64,000 nt of DNA from Monodelphis domestica (taxonomy: Eukaryota; Chordata; Mammalia; Didelphimorphia; Didelphidae). The translations under genes and the position numbers were made by a program. Of the stretch, positions 11,300 to 20,563 are shown piece by piece (positions within the stretch are counted from its first letter, which is position 1; the number at the start of each line of letters is the position of its first letter). The stretch lies in contig NC_077228.1 of the NCBI RefSeq assembly GCF_027887165.1, forward strand, positions 387,442,456 to 387,506,455. Reading direction: 5' to 3'. A model generated the notes under the pieces. The model made no database searches. It saw nothing but the letters and a program-made list of their open reading frames with translations, and was not told the origin of the DNA.

Positions 11300-11420
11300 C
11301 CTTGGTAACCAAGGATGACGATTCTCTTTGTGCATTTTCATCTATGATAGATGAGTGTGCACAAAGACACTTGTGCGTGAAGGAGATTTAAGTGGAAAAG
11401 TCGATGCACAGAGACAGTCC
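11300..11420. other. Strongly palindromic segment in the retrocopy 3' UTR, possible structured repeat
   Basis: A perfect palindrome CCTTGGTAACCAAGG (11300-11314) is followed by a near-perfect hairpin. TCTTTGTGCA (11325-11334) pairs with TGCACAAAGA (11358-11367), and inside it TCATCTAT (11338-11345) pairs with ATAGATGA (11347-11354). A further GCACAA/TTGTGC pair follows (about 11359-11376). I do not recognise a family. It may be a repeat already present in the parent gene's 3' UTR. Confidence 0.7.
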
Positions 11421-12102
11421 CACTCTCAGAATATAATCTAACAAGTCTTGACACTTTAACCATCATTTTGTGAAGGAAAAAAAGCCACTAAAAATCTCTA
11501 ATACAAGTGTAGTTTAAAAAGACAGAATCACTGATCTCACATCTTCTCCCCTTGATCACAACTGAGTGATAAGACTTGTCTGTAGACTTCAGAAAAATAG
11601 TATTCACAGGTCTTCAAGAGAGTTCTGCAAAAACAGAATCCTACTGAACAAATGGGGGGAAGTCTGAGATACATATAATATATGGTTCAGGTCTGAGTCT
11701 AATCTTATTCATCACATCAAAAAATAATTGTAGAATAGCAAAGACTGGAACTTGGAAGGGAAAGAGAAAAGGAGAAATATGTTATCTCTTATCTCTTCTT
11801 TTTAAGGATAGAAATACCATCTGCACATTCTCCTTTAGAGAGAGATGTAAATACATACAACTTGTAGTCACATCTGTCTCTCCAATCCTAGTTTATTCTT
11901 GGAAAAATGTTTCACCTAAGAAGATACTTTGTTTCAGGGGAAACAATTTAAAAATTACTTCATAACATAATATAGTAGCTTCAGTTTGTTTTTTTTTTTC
12001 AGTAAAATTTTATCCTAAGTTAAAATGGTACTGAAGCTTTTTTCAGATTATTTAAATGATTAAACTGCTTTGGACTAAAAAAAAAAAAAAGAGTTACCAA
12101 TG

Positions 12103-12229
12103 ACCTCTTTTCTTAAAGTGATACATATCATTTTAACTTATTGGGTCTCTTTAAAAAAGTTTTTTGTTTTCTTTTTTCTTTTTTCCCTCTTTCTTAATTA
12201 CCTTTTGATGATTCTCTTGAGTTCTATGC
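12103..12229 (-). other. Remainder of L1 inter-ORF spacer / ORF1 3' end
   Basis: T-rich on the plus strand, lies between the retrocopy's target-site duplication and the end of L1 ORF1. Confidence 0.6.
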
Positions 12230-13308
12230 TTAGGCATCAACTTTTCTGTTCAGGTCTGGTCTTTTCTTTACAAATGCTTGGAATTCTTCTATTTTGTTAA
12301 ATGACCATACTTTCCCCTGCAAGAATATAGTCAGTTTTGCTGGGTAGTTGATTCTTGGTTGTAGACCTAGTTCCCTTGCTTTCCGGAATATCATATTCCA
12401 TGCCTTTTGGTCTTTCAGAGTAGATGCAGCCAGATCCTGTGATATCCTCACTGTGGTTCCATGGTACCTGAATGACTTCTTCTTAGCAGCTTGCAATATT
12501 TTTTCCTTGGTCTGATAGTTCTTGAGTTTGGCTATAACATTCCTGAGTGTTGTCAGTTGGGGATTAAGTACAGGAGGTGATCTGTGGTTTCCTTCAATCT
12601 CCACTTTTCCCTCTTGTTCTAGAATATCAGGGCAGTTTTCTTGGATAATTTCCTGTAGTATGATGTCCAGGCTTTTTGTTTTGTCATGGTCTTCTGGTAG
12701 ACCAATGATTCTTAAATTGTCTCTTCTTGAATGATTTTCTAAATCTTCTGTTTTGTGAATGAGGTGCTTCATATTTTCCTCCATTTTTTTATTCTTTTGA
12801 TTTTCTTTTCTCCTGCTGCCTTGTGATGTTGCTTGCTTCTAGTTTTATTGGGGATTTTAAAGACTGGATTTCTTCTCTGGCTTTTTGACCATCCTTCTTA
12901 TGGTCTGATTTTCTTTGGAAATTTTTCATCTTCTCTGCCTCATCTTTTATTTTCTTTGCCTCATCTTTCATCTCCTTTGCCTCATTTTCAAGCTGATTAA
13001 TTTTGGCTTTCAAGACACTGTTTTCTGTTTCCAGATGACTTCTTTTGCTTTTTAGATCCCCAGTTTTCTTTAACCTCTCTTAATTGTGTTTTGAATTGTA
13101 TTTTGAGTTCTTCCAAAGCCTGTATCCAATTCACTGGGGTTTCTGGTTTTTTGCTTGGTGTTCCCTCATCCTTCTCTGTTCTGTTTGCTTTTTGTTCACT
13201 GCCTGTATAGAATCTGTTGATTGTAATTTCTTTTTTCTTTTTCTGTTGTTTGTTCATGTTTACCCCTTCTTTACTCCCTGCAGTTTCCTGTGCTTTTGTT
13301 CCTCTCAT
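12230..13308 (-). pseudogene. L1 ORF1 (RNA-binding trimeric protein), broken
   Basis: Minus strand. The N-terminal lysine-rich segment lies at 13308-12997. A heptad-rich coiled coil (INQLENEAKEMKDEAKKIKD) at about 13010-12950 is followed by the RRM-like and C-terminal domain at 12784-12230. That part shows DNLRIIGLPE, the family's R-R-x-N-L-R-I-x-G-x-P/E block, and YPAKLTIFLQGK near the end (human: YPAKLSFISEGE). Frame changes separate the coiled coil from the RNA-binding part. Confidence 0.88.
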
Positions 13309-13970
13309 TTTTTTGTTGTTGTGGTTTTGGGCTTTTCTGTCAGCCTAATTTACCCTTGGAGCTTTGTCAGCAAATCTCTTAGTGTAGTCTGTGGGGGAGG
13401 GGTATTAGAGCTTAAGCTTCCCTGCCCTCTGGCAGGGAAGGGTTTGATGGGATTCTGTAAGGCTTTGATGGGATTAAGTCCAGCTGGGTTGAGCTGGATG
13501 TGCCCTGAATCCAAACCCTCTGGAAGTGTGTGTGTGTGGGGGAATATATGGAGTGTCTGTGCTCCTGCAACTAGGATGTCCACTCTACACTTCTTCTCTA
13601 ACTGCTTTCCCACCACCTGTGTTTGATGCTCTGAGCCTGGCACAGCTTTGCCCACAAGGTACAACCTCCAAACCAGCACCCTTACCCATCCAGAAGTTCT
13701 AGATGCTGCTGGAGGGTTAGCGCTCTAGGTGGGGGAGGGGAGGGTCCAGGGATCTTCCTTCTTCCTTCCCCACTAACCTGAGTGTTCCTAAATTCTGGCT
13801 TTTGTGGGTGTACCTTTTAAGTTGACTCCAGCAGGAGGGTTCCTTGGCTCTGTCTTGTTGTTAGGTTTGCTTTCCGTCCCCTAGGAGCATTTAGTTTGTA
13901 ATTGGTAAGGAAGGATTTTCAGAGGTCTGAACTTTTGCTGCCTCTATGCCACCATCTTGACTCTGTCTCC
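13309..13970 (-). promoter_or_regulatory. L1 5' UTR with YY1-like site near the first base
   Basis: GC-richer 5' UTR of the L1. The minus strand begins GGAGACAGAGTCAAGATGGTGG (13970 downwards). The core CAAGATGGTGGC lies 10-22 bases from the 5' end, close to the YY1 motif that sets the start site in human L1. A 109-residue open frame (13679-13350, minus) falls in this UTR and has no recognised domain. Confidence 0.7.
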
Positions 13971-13986
13971 TCTCAGATATATTCTT

Positions 13987-14222
13987 GTTAGGGGATAACT
14001 CCCAAATTCCACGTACCATATCATTCCCAGAGCTCAGGTCAAATTGGGAGAATGAATAAAGACCTCAAAACTATGATTGGCAAATTGTGCACAGAGACTC
14101 ATTTAAAATGATCTAAACTTCTCTCTCTGGCCCTACTTTATCTTAGAAATGGACTCTGGGGAGATCTATATAACTCTTCAATTCCTTGAGTGCTCAGTAA
14201 GGCTCACAGAGAAATTTTGAGA
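13987..14222 (+). pseudogene. ERV A integrase, middle part (fossil)
   Basis: Directly continues the integrase core after the L1: the family's S-G-Q-V-E-R-M-N-type region and the L-K-T-M-I-G-K-L block are recognisable at about 14030-14100, followed by the LSLALLYLR-like segment near 14120-14150. Ends where the opposite-strand ERV fragment begins. Confidence 0.75.
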
Positions 14223-14874
14223 ACCTGCGTTTGATAGAATCAAGTTCCTGGGTGGAAAACTGTTTGTGGATCTTTGAATGAACCACCCCAACTGAGTATG
14301 AAATTTTTGCAATGTCCCTGAGTGGTAGTATTTTCACAGCATCACTGTTGACTTTCTTGCTATTTTCCTGAGCTCCTTTCTTGTTCTTCCCATTTGCTTT
14401 CTTATCTTTCTCCATATTATCTTTGTCCATAATTCCTATATCTTTCTGCCCAATTCCATCCTTGCCTGATATAGTCTGTGTTTTTGCAGAAACTCCTCAC
14501 ACATTTTCTTGACTAACTGTTCCAGATTTGTGTCTACTACCAAGATTTGAGCTGCCTTTCTTGGTGTCATAAATTTGATAATGGTATTAAGGTATGAGAA
14601 AGTCTGTATGGCAGCCATTGTAAACACATATAGTTGGGTAAGGATTTGCCATAGCACAGTATCTGTTGTAAAAGGTATGGCTGTTATAAAAGCCATTGGA
14701 TTTGATATAAGGCCTATGGTATCCATAATGACAGAAGTTACTGCACTATACATTAAAGTATATATCCAGTAACATGCAATAGTTGATAGCACAAGCAGTT
14801 CACAGATTATCTGTAGCATCATTTTCTGTTTCTTTTTCTACTATTTTATTTCACAGTTTTGGGAAAGGGTAAGA

Positions 14875-14891
14875 CCTTTTCCGGGGTGCCA
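14875..14891 (-). promoter_or_regulatory. Candidate primer-binding site of ERV B
   Basis: Minus-strand TGGCACCCCGGAAAAGG lies three bases after the LTR's terminal CA, the expected position and TGG start of a retroviral primer-binding site. I cannot assign the tRNA with confidence. Confidence 0.55.
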
Positions 14892-14894
14892 AGT

Positions 14895-15619
14895 TGTAAT
14901 GGAGGCTGTTTTACTATGATATTTATGATAAGAGTAGTTCTGGAACAGTCACAGTAGGAAATAAGGTTAGAAGGAGAACTGGGATTTTCACTCCTCCCCC
15001 CTCAACCACTTTCTGTGCCTTTTAGTTGATTTCAACAGCTCTTCAGAGAAGGTAAGTTACCAGAAGCTTCTAATAAATTATTTTCACAATATAATACTAT
15101 CAAAAGGGGTTTTATTTAAAGGAAAGAAGTTAGGGAGATGGGATAGGGCAGAGGGAATATAAGGTTTCCCTAATATATTATAAAATCCAATATAAGTAAA
15201 TATGGTTGATTTGTTCTTGAGGGGAAATTGTTAATAACTAGAAAAGGATCTTTAGAGGTATGCCCTAAACTTTTCTAAGGTTAAATTATTGGTCAGTATT
15301 CAGAGCAGTCATTTGCTGGCTCCTCTCTCCCAATTCAAGAGAGCAGAAGTGAAGTTTCATATGTTGACTTCCTTAACTGTTTCTCTGACCAAATTCTTCT
15401 CTGGAATCTTCCCTTCTCTCCTTGATGGATAGTTCTCCAAGCTTCCATTCCTTGCATCTGCTTGCAAGTATCTCTGTTGTATCTGATGTATCTGATGTAT
15501 CTCACAGGACATCTATATATCCCACCATTTGAGATGCTTTTTGGATATCCCCTATGTAGGTTAAGCCTTTCTCTCCTACATATACATCATTACTAGGGGA
15601 AGACACTTCTATTGCCTCA
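14895..15619 (-). repeat. LTR of ERV B (725 bp), relative of the solo LTR at 60388-61106
   Basis: Minus strand starts TGAGGCAATAG and ends CCATTACA. It contains CTTTAAATAAAACCCC (about 15108-15123), a polyadenylation signal. The same blocks recur in order at 60388-61106 (for example the stretch around ATTCTTCTCTGGAAT at 15392 and 60857). Confidence 0.75.
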
Positions 15620-15644
15620 TATATACAGGATTTACAAATCAAAT

Positions 15645-15893
15645 TGTGAGAACTCCATGAATCTGGAGCTGCTGTACAAGCAGGTCCTATAGACTTCTCA
15701 CGCCATGACCTACACCCAGAAGACAAGGTGTATAGAAAGAACTTCCAGAGCACTGAGACGACTCAGACTGCCTGGGAAGGTCCTTTTCAAATTCTCTTAA
15801 TCACTCCAAAAGCCATTAAAATTGGAGAAAAGGACTCTTGGATTCATTGCTCTCATGTAAAAAGAGCACCTTCTAGTGACACTGAGTGATTGT
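15645..15893 (+). pseudogene. ERV A integrase, C-terminal part (fossil)
   Basis: Class I integrase C-terminal domain: RHDLHPEDKVYRK at about 15700-15740, then GPFQILLITPKAIKIG at about 15779-15827 (the GPY/F motif) and the WIHCSHVKRAP end at about 15840-15872. Confidence 0.85.
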
Positions 15894-15899
15894 ATCCTG

Positions 15900-17838
15900 T
15901 CATGCTTATTTTATTTGCTGATTATTTGTTTTAAAATTTAATTTGTTTTAAGTTCACATATTGATCTAATCTAATATATTCTGTTACACTATATCACTTT
16001 AAGTTACTGTATTTTAACTATTAGCAATATGTTCTTTTGTTTTTATTTGTACCATCCTACTATCTTTATTTGTACTGTCCTATACCTGGACTGGAGATAA
16101 TACCATTGTAAAAGCCCATAGTAAAGTTGGACAAACCTTTTCTGTTGCAAAAAATAGAAGTCCTTATGGATATTGGGGTTGTCACCATATCCACCAAGGT
16201 CACATTGCCTATACAACATTTTGTTCTTTCCCCCCCTCCTTTCTTAATTGTCACATAGATGGTAAATGTACTCCATCAAACTAGTTACAACCTTTATCAG
16301 TAACCTTTTCAGAATTTATGTGCTTTTGTGATTTTGGGGATTTTCATACTTCTTAACTGTGCATTAGATACTATACTACTGTTTTACAAAGCTGTTACTT
16401 AGTAAAAATCATTTGCACTCACACTGTGGATCATGGCCAAGTTAAGAAGGAAATGGATCTCATTTTTGGGTAAGAAACCTTTGTATTCTGCCTCTCCTTG
16501 GGCAAACATGATGTGTCACTGATTGTGAACAATATATTTTTAATTTTAAAAATTATTATTATTCTTTTTCACTGTATATGCAATAGAATACTTGAATTTC
16601 CTTTTTTCTCTCATATTTTACACTTGAAGTACATGTTATCAATATTTATTTCTTTTGATTTTTCACTAATATAAATTTACAATATCCTTTGGCCCTAATA
16701 TTACTACATACCCCAAAACTTTGGACTATGGAAACCTGCCATTGATTGTTAAATATTATGGAACTTTGATTAATGATTGTGTCTGATTCCAGAAGAAGGG
16801 ATCACAAAAGAGCCATTATACAGTGCCAAGAAGCACAAGGTCAAGAAGACCAACCAATCCCAATAGGTTTGTTGAGAATCTGTGCCAAGACAGAGGACTT
16901 GTTTTGGGGTTCGAGCTTGCAGATGTTTTACATACATCAGATACAGGACCTCCCTGTGCCAGATCCAGACAAAGTTTCCCAATCTAGCTACAATATTGGC
17001 TCCCCTATCCCTAGAGCAAAGGTCAAATCAGACCAGGGAATGATATTTCCCATTTGCTTCTAAATCCAGTCCTTTTTCTGTCTTTTATAAGTGTGGCAAT
17101 TTTCTGTAGTTCTTGCTGCTGGTTGGGTAAGTGTATACTGCTGTGATGGTTCTACAAGCTTGTGGGACATAAATCACTTTATTTGACCTTGATTCCAGGA
17201 CCTGTTATGGGCTTATTTTTGCCTACTCAGAATTTTTATATACTATTTAATTTTGATTTTTTCTTGTTTGTTTTATGCTTTTGATTTCTTATCAATAATT
17301 GAATCACATTCCTCATAATTTAGCCATGCATTCCTGGGTGATCTGTGTGTTTGTCAATACCCACCTTGAGGGGGATTGTATAATTAATTTAAATTCTAGT
17401 TTTATAAAATTTTTTCTTGTTTGAGAATAATTTTAGGATAAGAAACTTGCTACTTCCCAGACTACAGAGAGTGATCTGTTTGGAGAAGGTGCCATGGAGA
17501 TGCCTACAGAAACTCACTGCACCAAAAGATCCAGAATAAACTTTGGGATATAGTGAAATTGAACTGTGAGGGGGTTGGATGCATTTATTTTGAATGTAAC
17601 CTCTTATGCCAAAGGGGACTGCCCCCAATTGTTTTTTTTTTGTTTTTTTTTGTCAATGCACCTAGCAATCATTGATTTGGTTCTCTTTCTCTTTTATTTC
17701 CCTTTTATCCACAAATTATTGTAATTTCCCCTTACCAAATGCAATATTGCATATTTTTTTAAATTGAAAAGTGTTAGAGGTATAAGCTGGTTATGTTTAA
17801 ATGATCCACTAGGGAGACTAATCTCCCAAAGAATCATA
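15900..17838 (+). pseudogene. ERV A env-like region (fossil, heavily decayed)
   Basis: Begins right after integrase. A leader-like hydrophobic stretch precedes YTWTGDNTIVKAHSK (about 16081-16125) and WGCHHIHQGHIAYTTF (about 16174-16221), consistent with a surface subunit. The last 440 bases (17395-17838) match 36860-37240, the env tail of another ERV, and include a hydrophobic membrane-anchor-like segment near 17655-17700. Very broken. Confidence 0.6.
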
Positions 17839-18126
17839 GGGGGGAATTGTGTAATTAATTTCTGTATCCTAAAATTACAATCCCAGTACCCCCACTCTCC
17901 TCCTGTCATTATTTACTGACATAGGCAGGATATAAATTCTTTGTATTTCCACCTCTCTCTCTCTTCTTCCTGTAATGGCACCAGCAACTGGTTGTCTTTT
18001 TAAACAGGCAAGAGATTCTAGTCACATGGTTCCATTTTGTTAGATAATTACCCTTTTATTCCTTTACTTCTAGTGATTATTAATAAACTTTATAAAATAT
18101 AATACTTAGAGTATTGGATATTAACA
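17839..18126 (+). repeat. Polypurine tract and 3' LTR of ERV A (279-bp LTR)
   Basis: GGGGGGAAT (17839-17847) is the polypurine tract. The LTR runs from TGTGTAATTAATTTC at 17848 to TTAACA at 18126, with TATAAATTC at about 17931 and AATAAACTTTATAAAA near 18081. A similar purine run and TGTATAATTAATTT start occurs upstream at 17370-17390. Confidence 0.75.
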
Positions 18127-18469
18127 TAAATCCTTCAATCTTCATATCAAGCTGATATCTCTTTTTATACAAATACCACCATAGTGACTTATGTTCTGAG
18201 TTCAATATTCCAGTCAGCTTACTACATTTCTCTCTTGGGTACTAGAGATAGTCCTGAGGAGTTAAGAGTATTTCTTCACTAATATTATTGGTTTGAGCTC
18301 TTACCAGTTGCATTCTTCTTACTATAGATTCCAAATTCTAGCACCATAGTGCTAATTTAACCAATTCTTATCAAATACCTTTGTGTTGAGGGAATTGCAT
18401 CCCCTTCCCCTCCTAGGTAACCTATCCAGTTCATCCACATTTTTCATATGCCAGTGTTGTGTCTGTGAA
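18127..18469. other. Unassigned AT-rich sequence between two LTRs
   Basis: No coding, RNA or repeat signal that I can name. Confidence 0.4.
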
Positions 18470-18702
18470 CATCAATAAAAGAGAGTGGGTGGAGCCCAGG
18501 TAGGGCTTTGGCATGGAACTTTGGCTGGAGGAGGTGAAGGTTAGAGAGGGAGATTTTCTAGGAGGATGGCCGCACATGGTCAAAGTTAGAGTAAGGAAAA
18601 GACTTTAAACTATGCTTATCTACCTTTTCTATCTCAAGTGACTATTAATAAACTTTATGGAAAATAATAACTTATAGATATATTAATTTTAAATATAACA
18701 CC
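18470..18702 (+). repeat. Second LTR-like copy related to the 17848 LTR
   Basis: The 3' half (GTGACTATTAATAAACTTTATGG through ATATAACA, about 18640-18702) aligns to the 3' half of the LTR at 17848-18126. The 5' portion is different and GC-richer. Start uncertain. Confidence 0.55.
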
Positions 18703-18905
18703 TTTTACAAAGAGATATTTAGTTTAAAATATTAGCAAGAAGAAAAAAATATAAAGATTTCTCCTCAATACTTTGGAGGACATATTCTACCCTATATGAT
18801 CTCAGTCTCTGTGTTGAGTGGGCTGAGATTTTGTACAGTTTCTACATAGCATTGCTCCTACCAAGTACACCTTCAAAAGCAGCATCACTGCTAGATGAAT
18901 TATTA
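18703..18905. repeat. Segment related to 61107-61300
   Basis: Shares several blocks in the same order with 61107-61300, for example CAATACTTTGGAGGACATATTCTACCCT versus CAACACTTTGAGGAGCATATCCTCTACT, and a CAGTTTCTACATAGCATTG block. In both places it adjoins an LTR, so it is probably LTR or ERV leader sequence. Confidence 0.55.
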
Positions 18906-19049
18906 TCTAAGTGTTACTGGGATAAATCCAGGAGTTAACTTCTTTATTCTTAGAACATTAATGCTGAGCTATGAGAAGATCAAATTAATATTATTTGGAG
19001 TTTTTACTATATTTTAAAATGTAATTGATTTTATATATTTGCACATAGA

Positions 19050-20563
19050 TGCTACAAGTCTACTTGAGACCAAAATTTAGGATCATATATGAGATCTAAA
19101 TGGAGTCTGCATCTGCCTAACATCCCCTTTTTATGCCCTTGATTTGAGCTCAGGAATTTGGCTTTCCTTATGAGCCCAGCTTAAAGTTATAATTAATGTA
19201 GAGAAAAAACTTATCTACCATACTTTCAACTCCCAGGAAAATATAAAGATATCTGATGTTATCTTTAATTTCTGAAGCTAGCTTTAAGAGATACAATTGT
19301 CTCTAAATTGTTCTTGAACCATTAAGAAAGCCATTAACTCCTTAACAAATCTTTCTAAGTATCAGGGAGCCCTATAACTCAGGTCCAATAACAAAGCTTG
19401 CAATGTGCAGATATATACTACAAATCAATCAGCAATCCTTAGTGACAAAAGAAAATGATTACTAGTCCCACATGGGTATTAATCTGCTTTTTTTGATGCA
19501 ACCAATCATATTTTTCCCATCCTCATGATGCTGTCCACACTTTAATCAATTGCATTGTCTTCCCCACCTATAAACTCTATTATTTGCTCTCTTGTATTTT
19601 CCAAAACTATATGAAAGTGTATAAGCCCTGCCTTGTGATCTTTAATTATTGAGAAGCCATAGACCTGATTTATTGGTTATTGTTAGCCTAATACATTGAT
19701 CATTCTTTGAACCTTGTCTCTTAGTTTACCTCAATTTTCAAACACAACAGATGGTTGCAAAACCCAGCTTGGACCAAAAAGGACCTTTTAAAAACATATA
19801 TTGAGGCTAGAAAGAAGATCACCGAAGGGATAAATCCTTTGTCCTAAATGGATAGGATAATGATAATGGAAGATACAGAAAAGATAAAACTATAAAACTT
19901 TTATTTTGTTTTATTTCCCTGTTCTCAAAAAGAATGATATATAGACTGGAAAAGATAAAAACAAAAATGGTTAAGAAGGTGTTAGAAACCAAAACAAGTG
20001 AGGGGAAGCACAATGAATTGAAGTCACCACAATCAGGTGAATCAAATTCCAGGATACCTAAAAAGCTGGTGAATGTGATTCCTAATCTCTCTAGGTAGCC
20101 TTTTAAAAAAAATCACAGGGAATGGGATTGATACTGAAAGACTATAGATGGGCAGAGGTCCAAGTTATCATGAAATAGGAGTCCTCAAATCATCATCCTT
20201 ACTTTCAGAGCTGAGAGTTTAATGAGTGTAAAAAGAGCTTCAAGTACACAAATGTACTCAGGGATAGTAAATGTTAAGTTAGAGGAAGGAAGCAAATAAA
20301 ACAAAATAGGGAAAACCCTGAGATCTGGTGCAAAATAACTTCTAAAAAAATTGAAATGTCATCAGTTTTGCCTCTTTCTACAGGAAACTTTCACCTTAAT
20401 TGATAAACAAGAAATGATTAATCAGGAAAGTATTACCATAGACTTTCCAGTCATTCAGAGGGACCTGGAAATTCAGTACTTCTATATTTGAAAAAAAATT
20501 TAAAAAGATGATACCAGTCTATTTGAGACCATAATTTAGTATCATAGATGAGATCTAAAGGTT
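19050..20563. repeat. Pair of about 47-bp direct repeats flanking 1.4 kb with an LTR-like interior
   Basis: 19050-19098 and 20515-20563 are about 87% alike (AGTCTACTTGAGACCAAAAT versus AGTCTATTTGAGACCATAAT and onward). The interior from about 19105 to 19752 has LTR character on the plus strand: TATAAACTCTATT at about 19570 and an end in AAACACAACA at about 19750. 19753-20510 holds nothing I can name. Confidence 0.4.

Larger units (their letters stand above)
9770..12090 (+). pseudogene. C18orf21: Processed retrocopy of C18orf21, full length with 3' UTR and poly(A)
   Basis: Intronless copy of a whole mRNA: 5' UTR (9770-9836), reading frame (9837-10502), a 1.57-kb 3' UTR, an ATTAAA-type polyadenylation signal at about 12058-12063 and a poly(A) run (12077-12090). 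It is flanked by a 14-bp target-site duplication AAGAGTTACCAATG (9756-9769 and 12089-12102), with insertion at a TTTT/AA site, the hallmark of L1-driven retrotransposition. The host sequence on both sides is the spacer of the antisense L1, so it landed after that L1. Within the 3' UTR are a fragment of a MIR/L2-type tail (about 10641-10690) and a strong hairpin (11325-11367). Confidence 0.93.
6439..13970 (-). mobile_element. Near full-length antisense L1 (LINE-1) inserted in ERV A integrase
   Basis: Minus-strand L1 with its 5' end at 13970 and 3' end at 6439, flanked by a 16-bp duplication of the ERV integrase (TCTCAGATGTATTCTT at 6423-6438, TCTCAGATATATTCTT at 13971-13986). In order on the minus strand: 5' UTR (13970-13309), ORF1 (13308-12230), a long inter-ORF spacer, and ORF2 (about 9110-6885). 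ORF2 lacks about a third of its length by an internal deletion near 7150. A processed C18orf21 copy (9770-12090) sits in the spacer between the ORFs. Excluding that copy, the element is about 5.2 kb. Confidence 0.93.
14225..15619 (-). mobile_element. ERV B: opposite-strand ERV fragment (5' LTR, leader, start of gag) inside ERV A integrase
   Basis: On the minus strand, LTR (15619-14895), primer-binding-like site (14891-14875), leader and gag start (14822-14194). Gag shows several hydrophobic segments, a lysine-rich linker and then a capsid start ILPLRD followed by HKQFSTQELDSIKRR, like the P-F-S-x-x-D-L-x-x-x-K block of gammaretroviral capsids. Nothing beyond the capsid start is present, so the provirus was reduced to its 5' end. 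A short shared TGAGAAC on each side (14214-14220 and 15646-15652) may be a residual junction repeat. Broken by a few changes. Confidence 0.75.
895..18126 (+). mobile_element. ERV A: broken class I (gammaretrovirus-like) endogenous retrovirus fossil with nested insertions
   Basis: Pieces appear in retroviral order on the plus strand: LTR (about 895-1465), gag (1477-3360), protease (3375-3580), reverse transcriptase and RNase H (about 3880-5900), integrase (about 5930-6438, 13987-14222, 15645-15893), env-like (about 15900-17838), polypurine tract (17839-17847) and a 3' LTR (17848-18126). The integrase GPF motif near the end and the protease LLDTGAS motif place it with class I/gammaretroviral elements. 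Insertions are a SINE (4201-4322), an antisense L1 (6439-13970) and an opposite-strand ERV fragment (about 14225-15619). The copy is old and carries many breaks in every gene. The two outer LTRs do not look like a matched pair, so it may be a composite of more than one provirus. Confidence 0.85.

Noticed and set aside
13350-13679. 109-codon minus frame in the L1 5' UTR
   Set aside because: No domain and no known marsupial L1 ORF0; kept only as part of the UTR.
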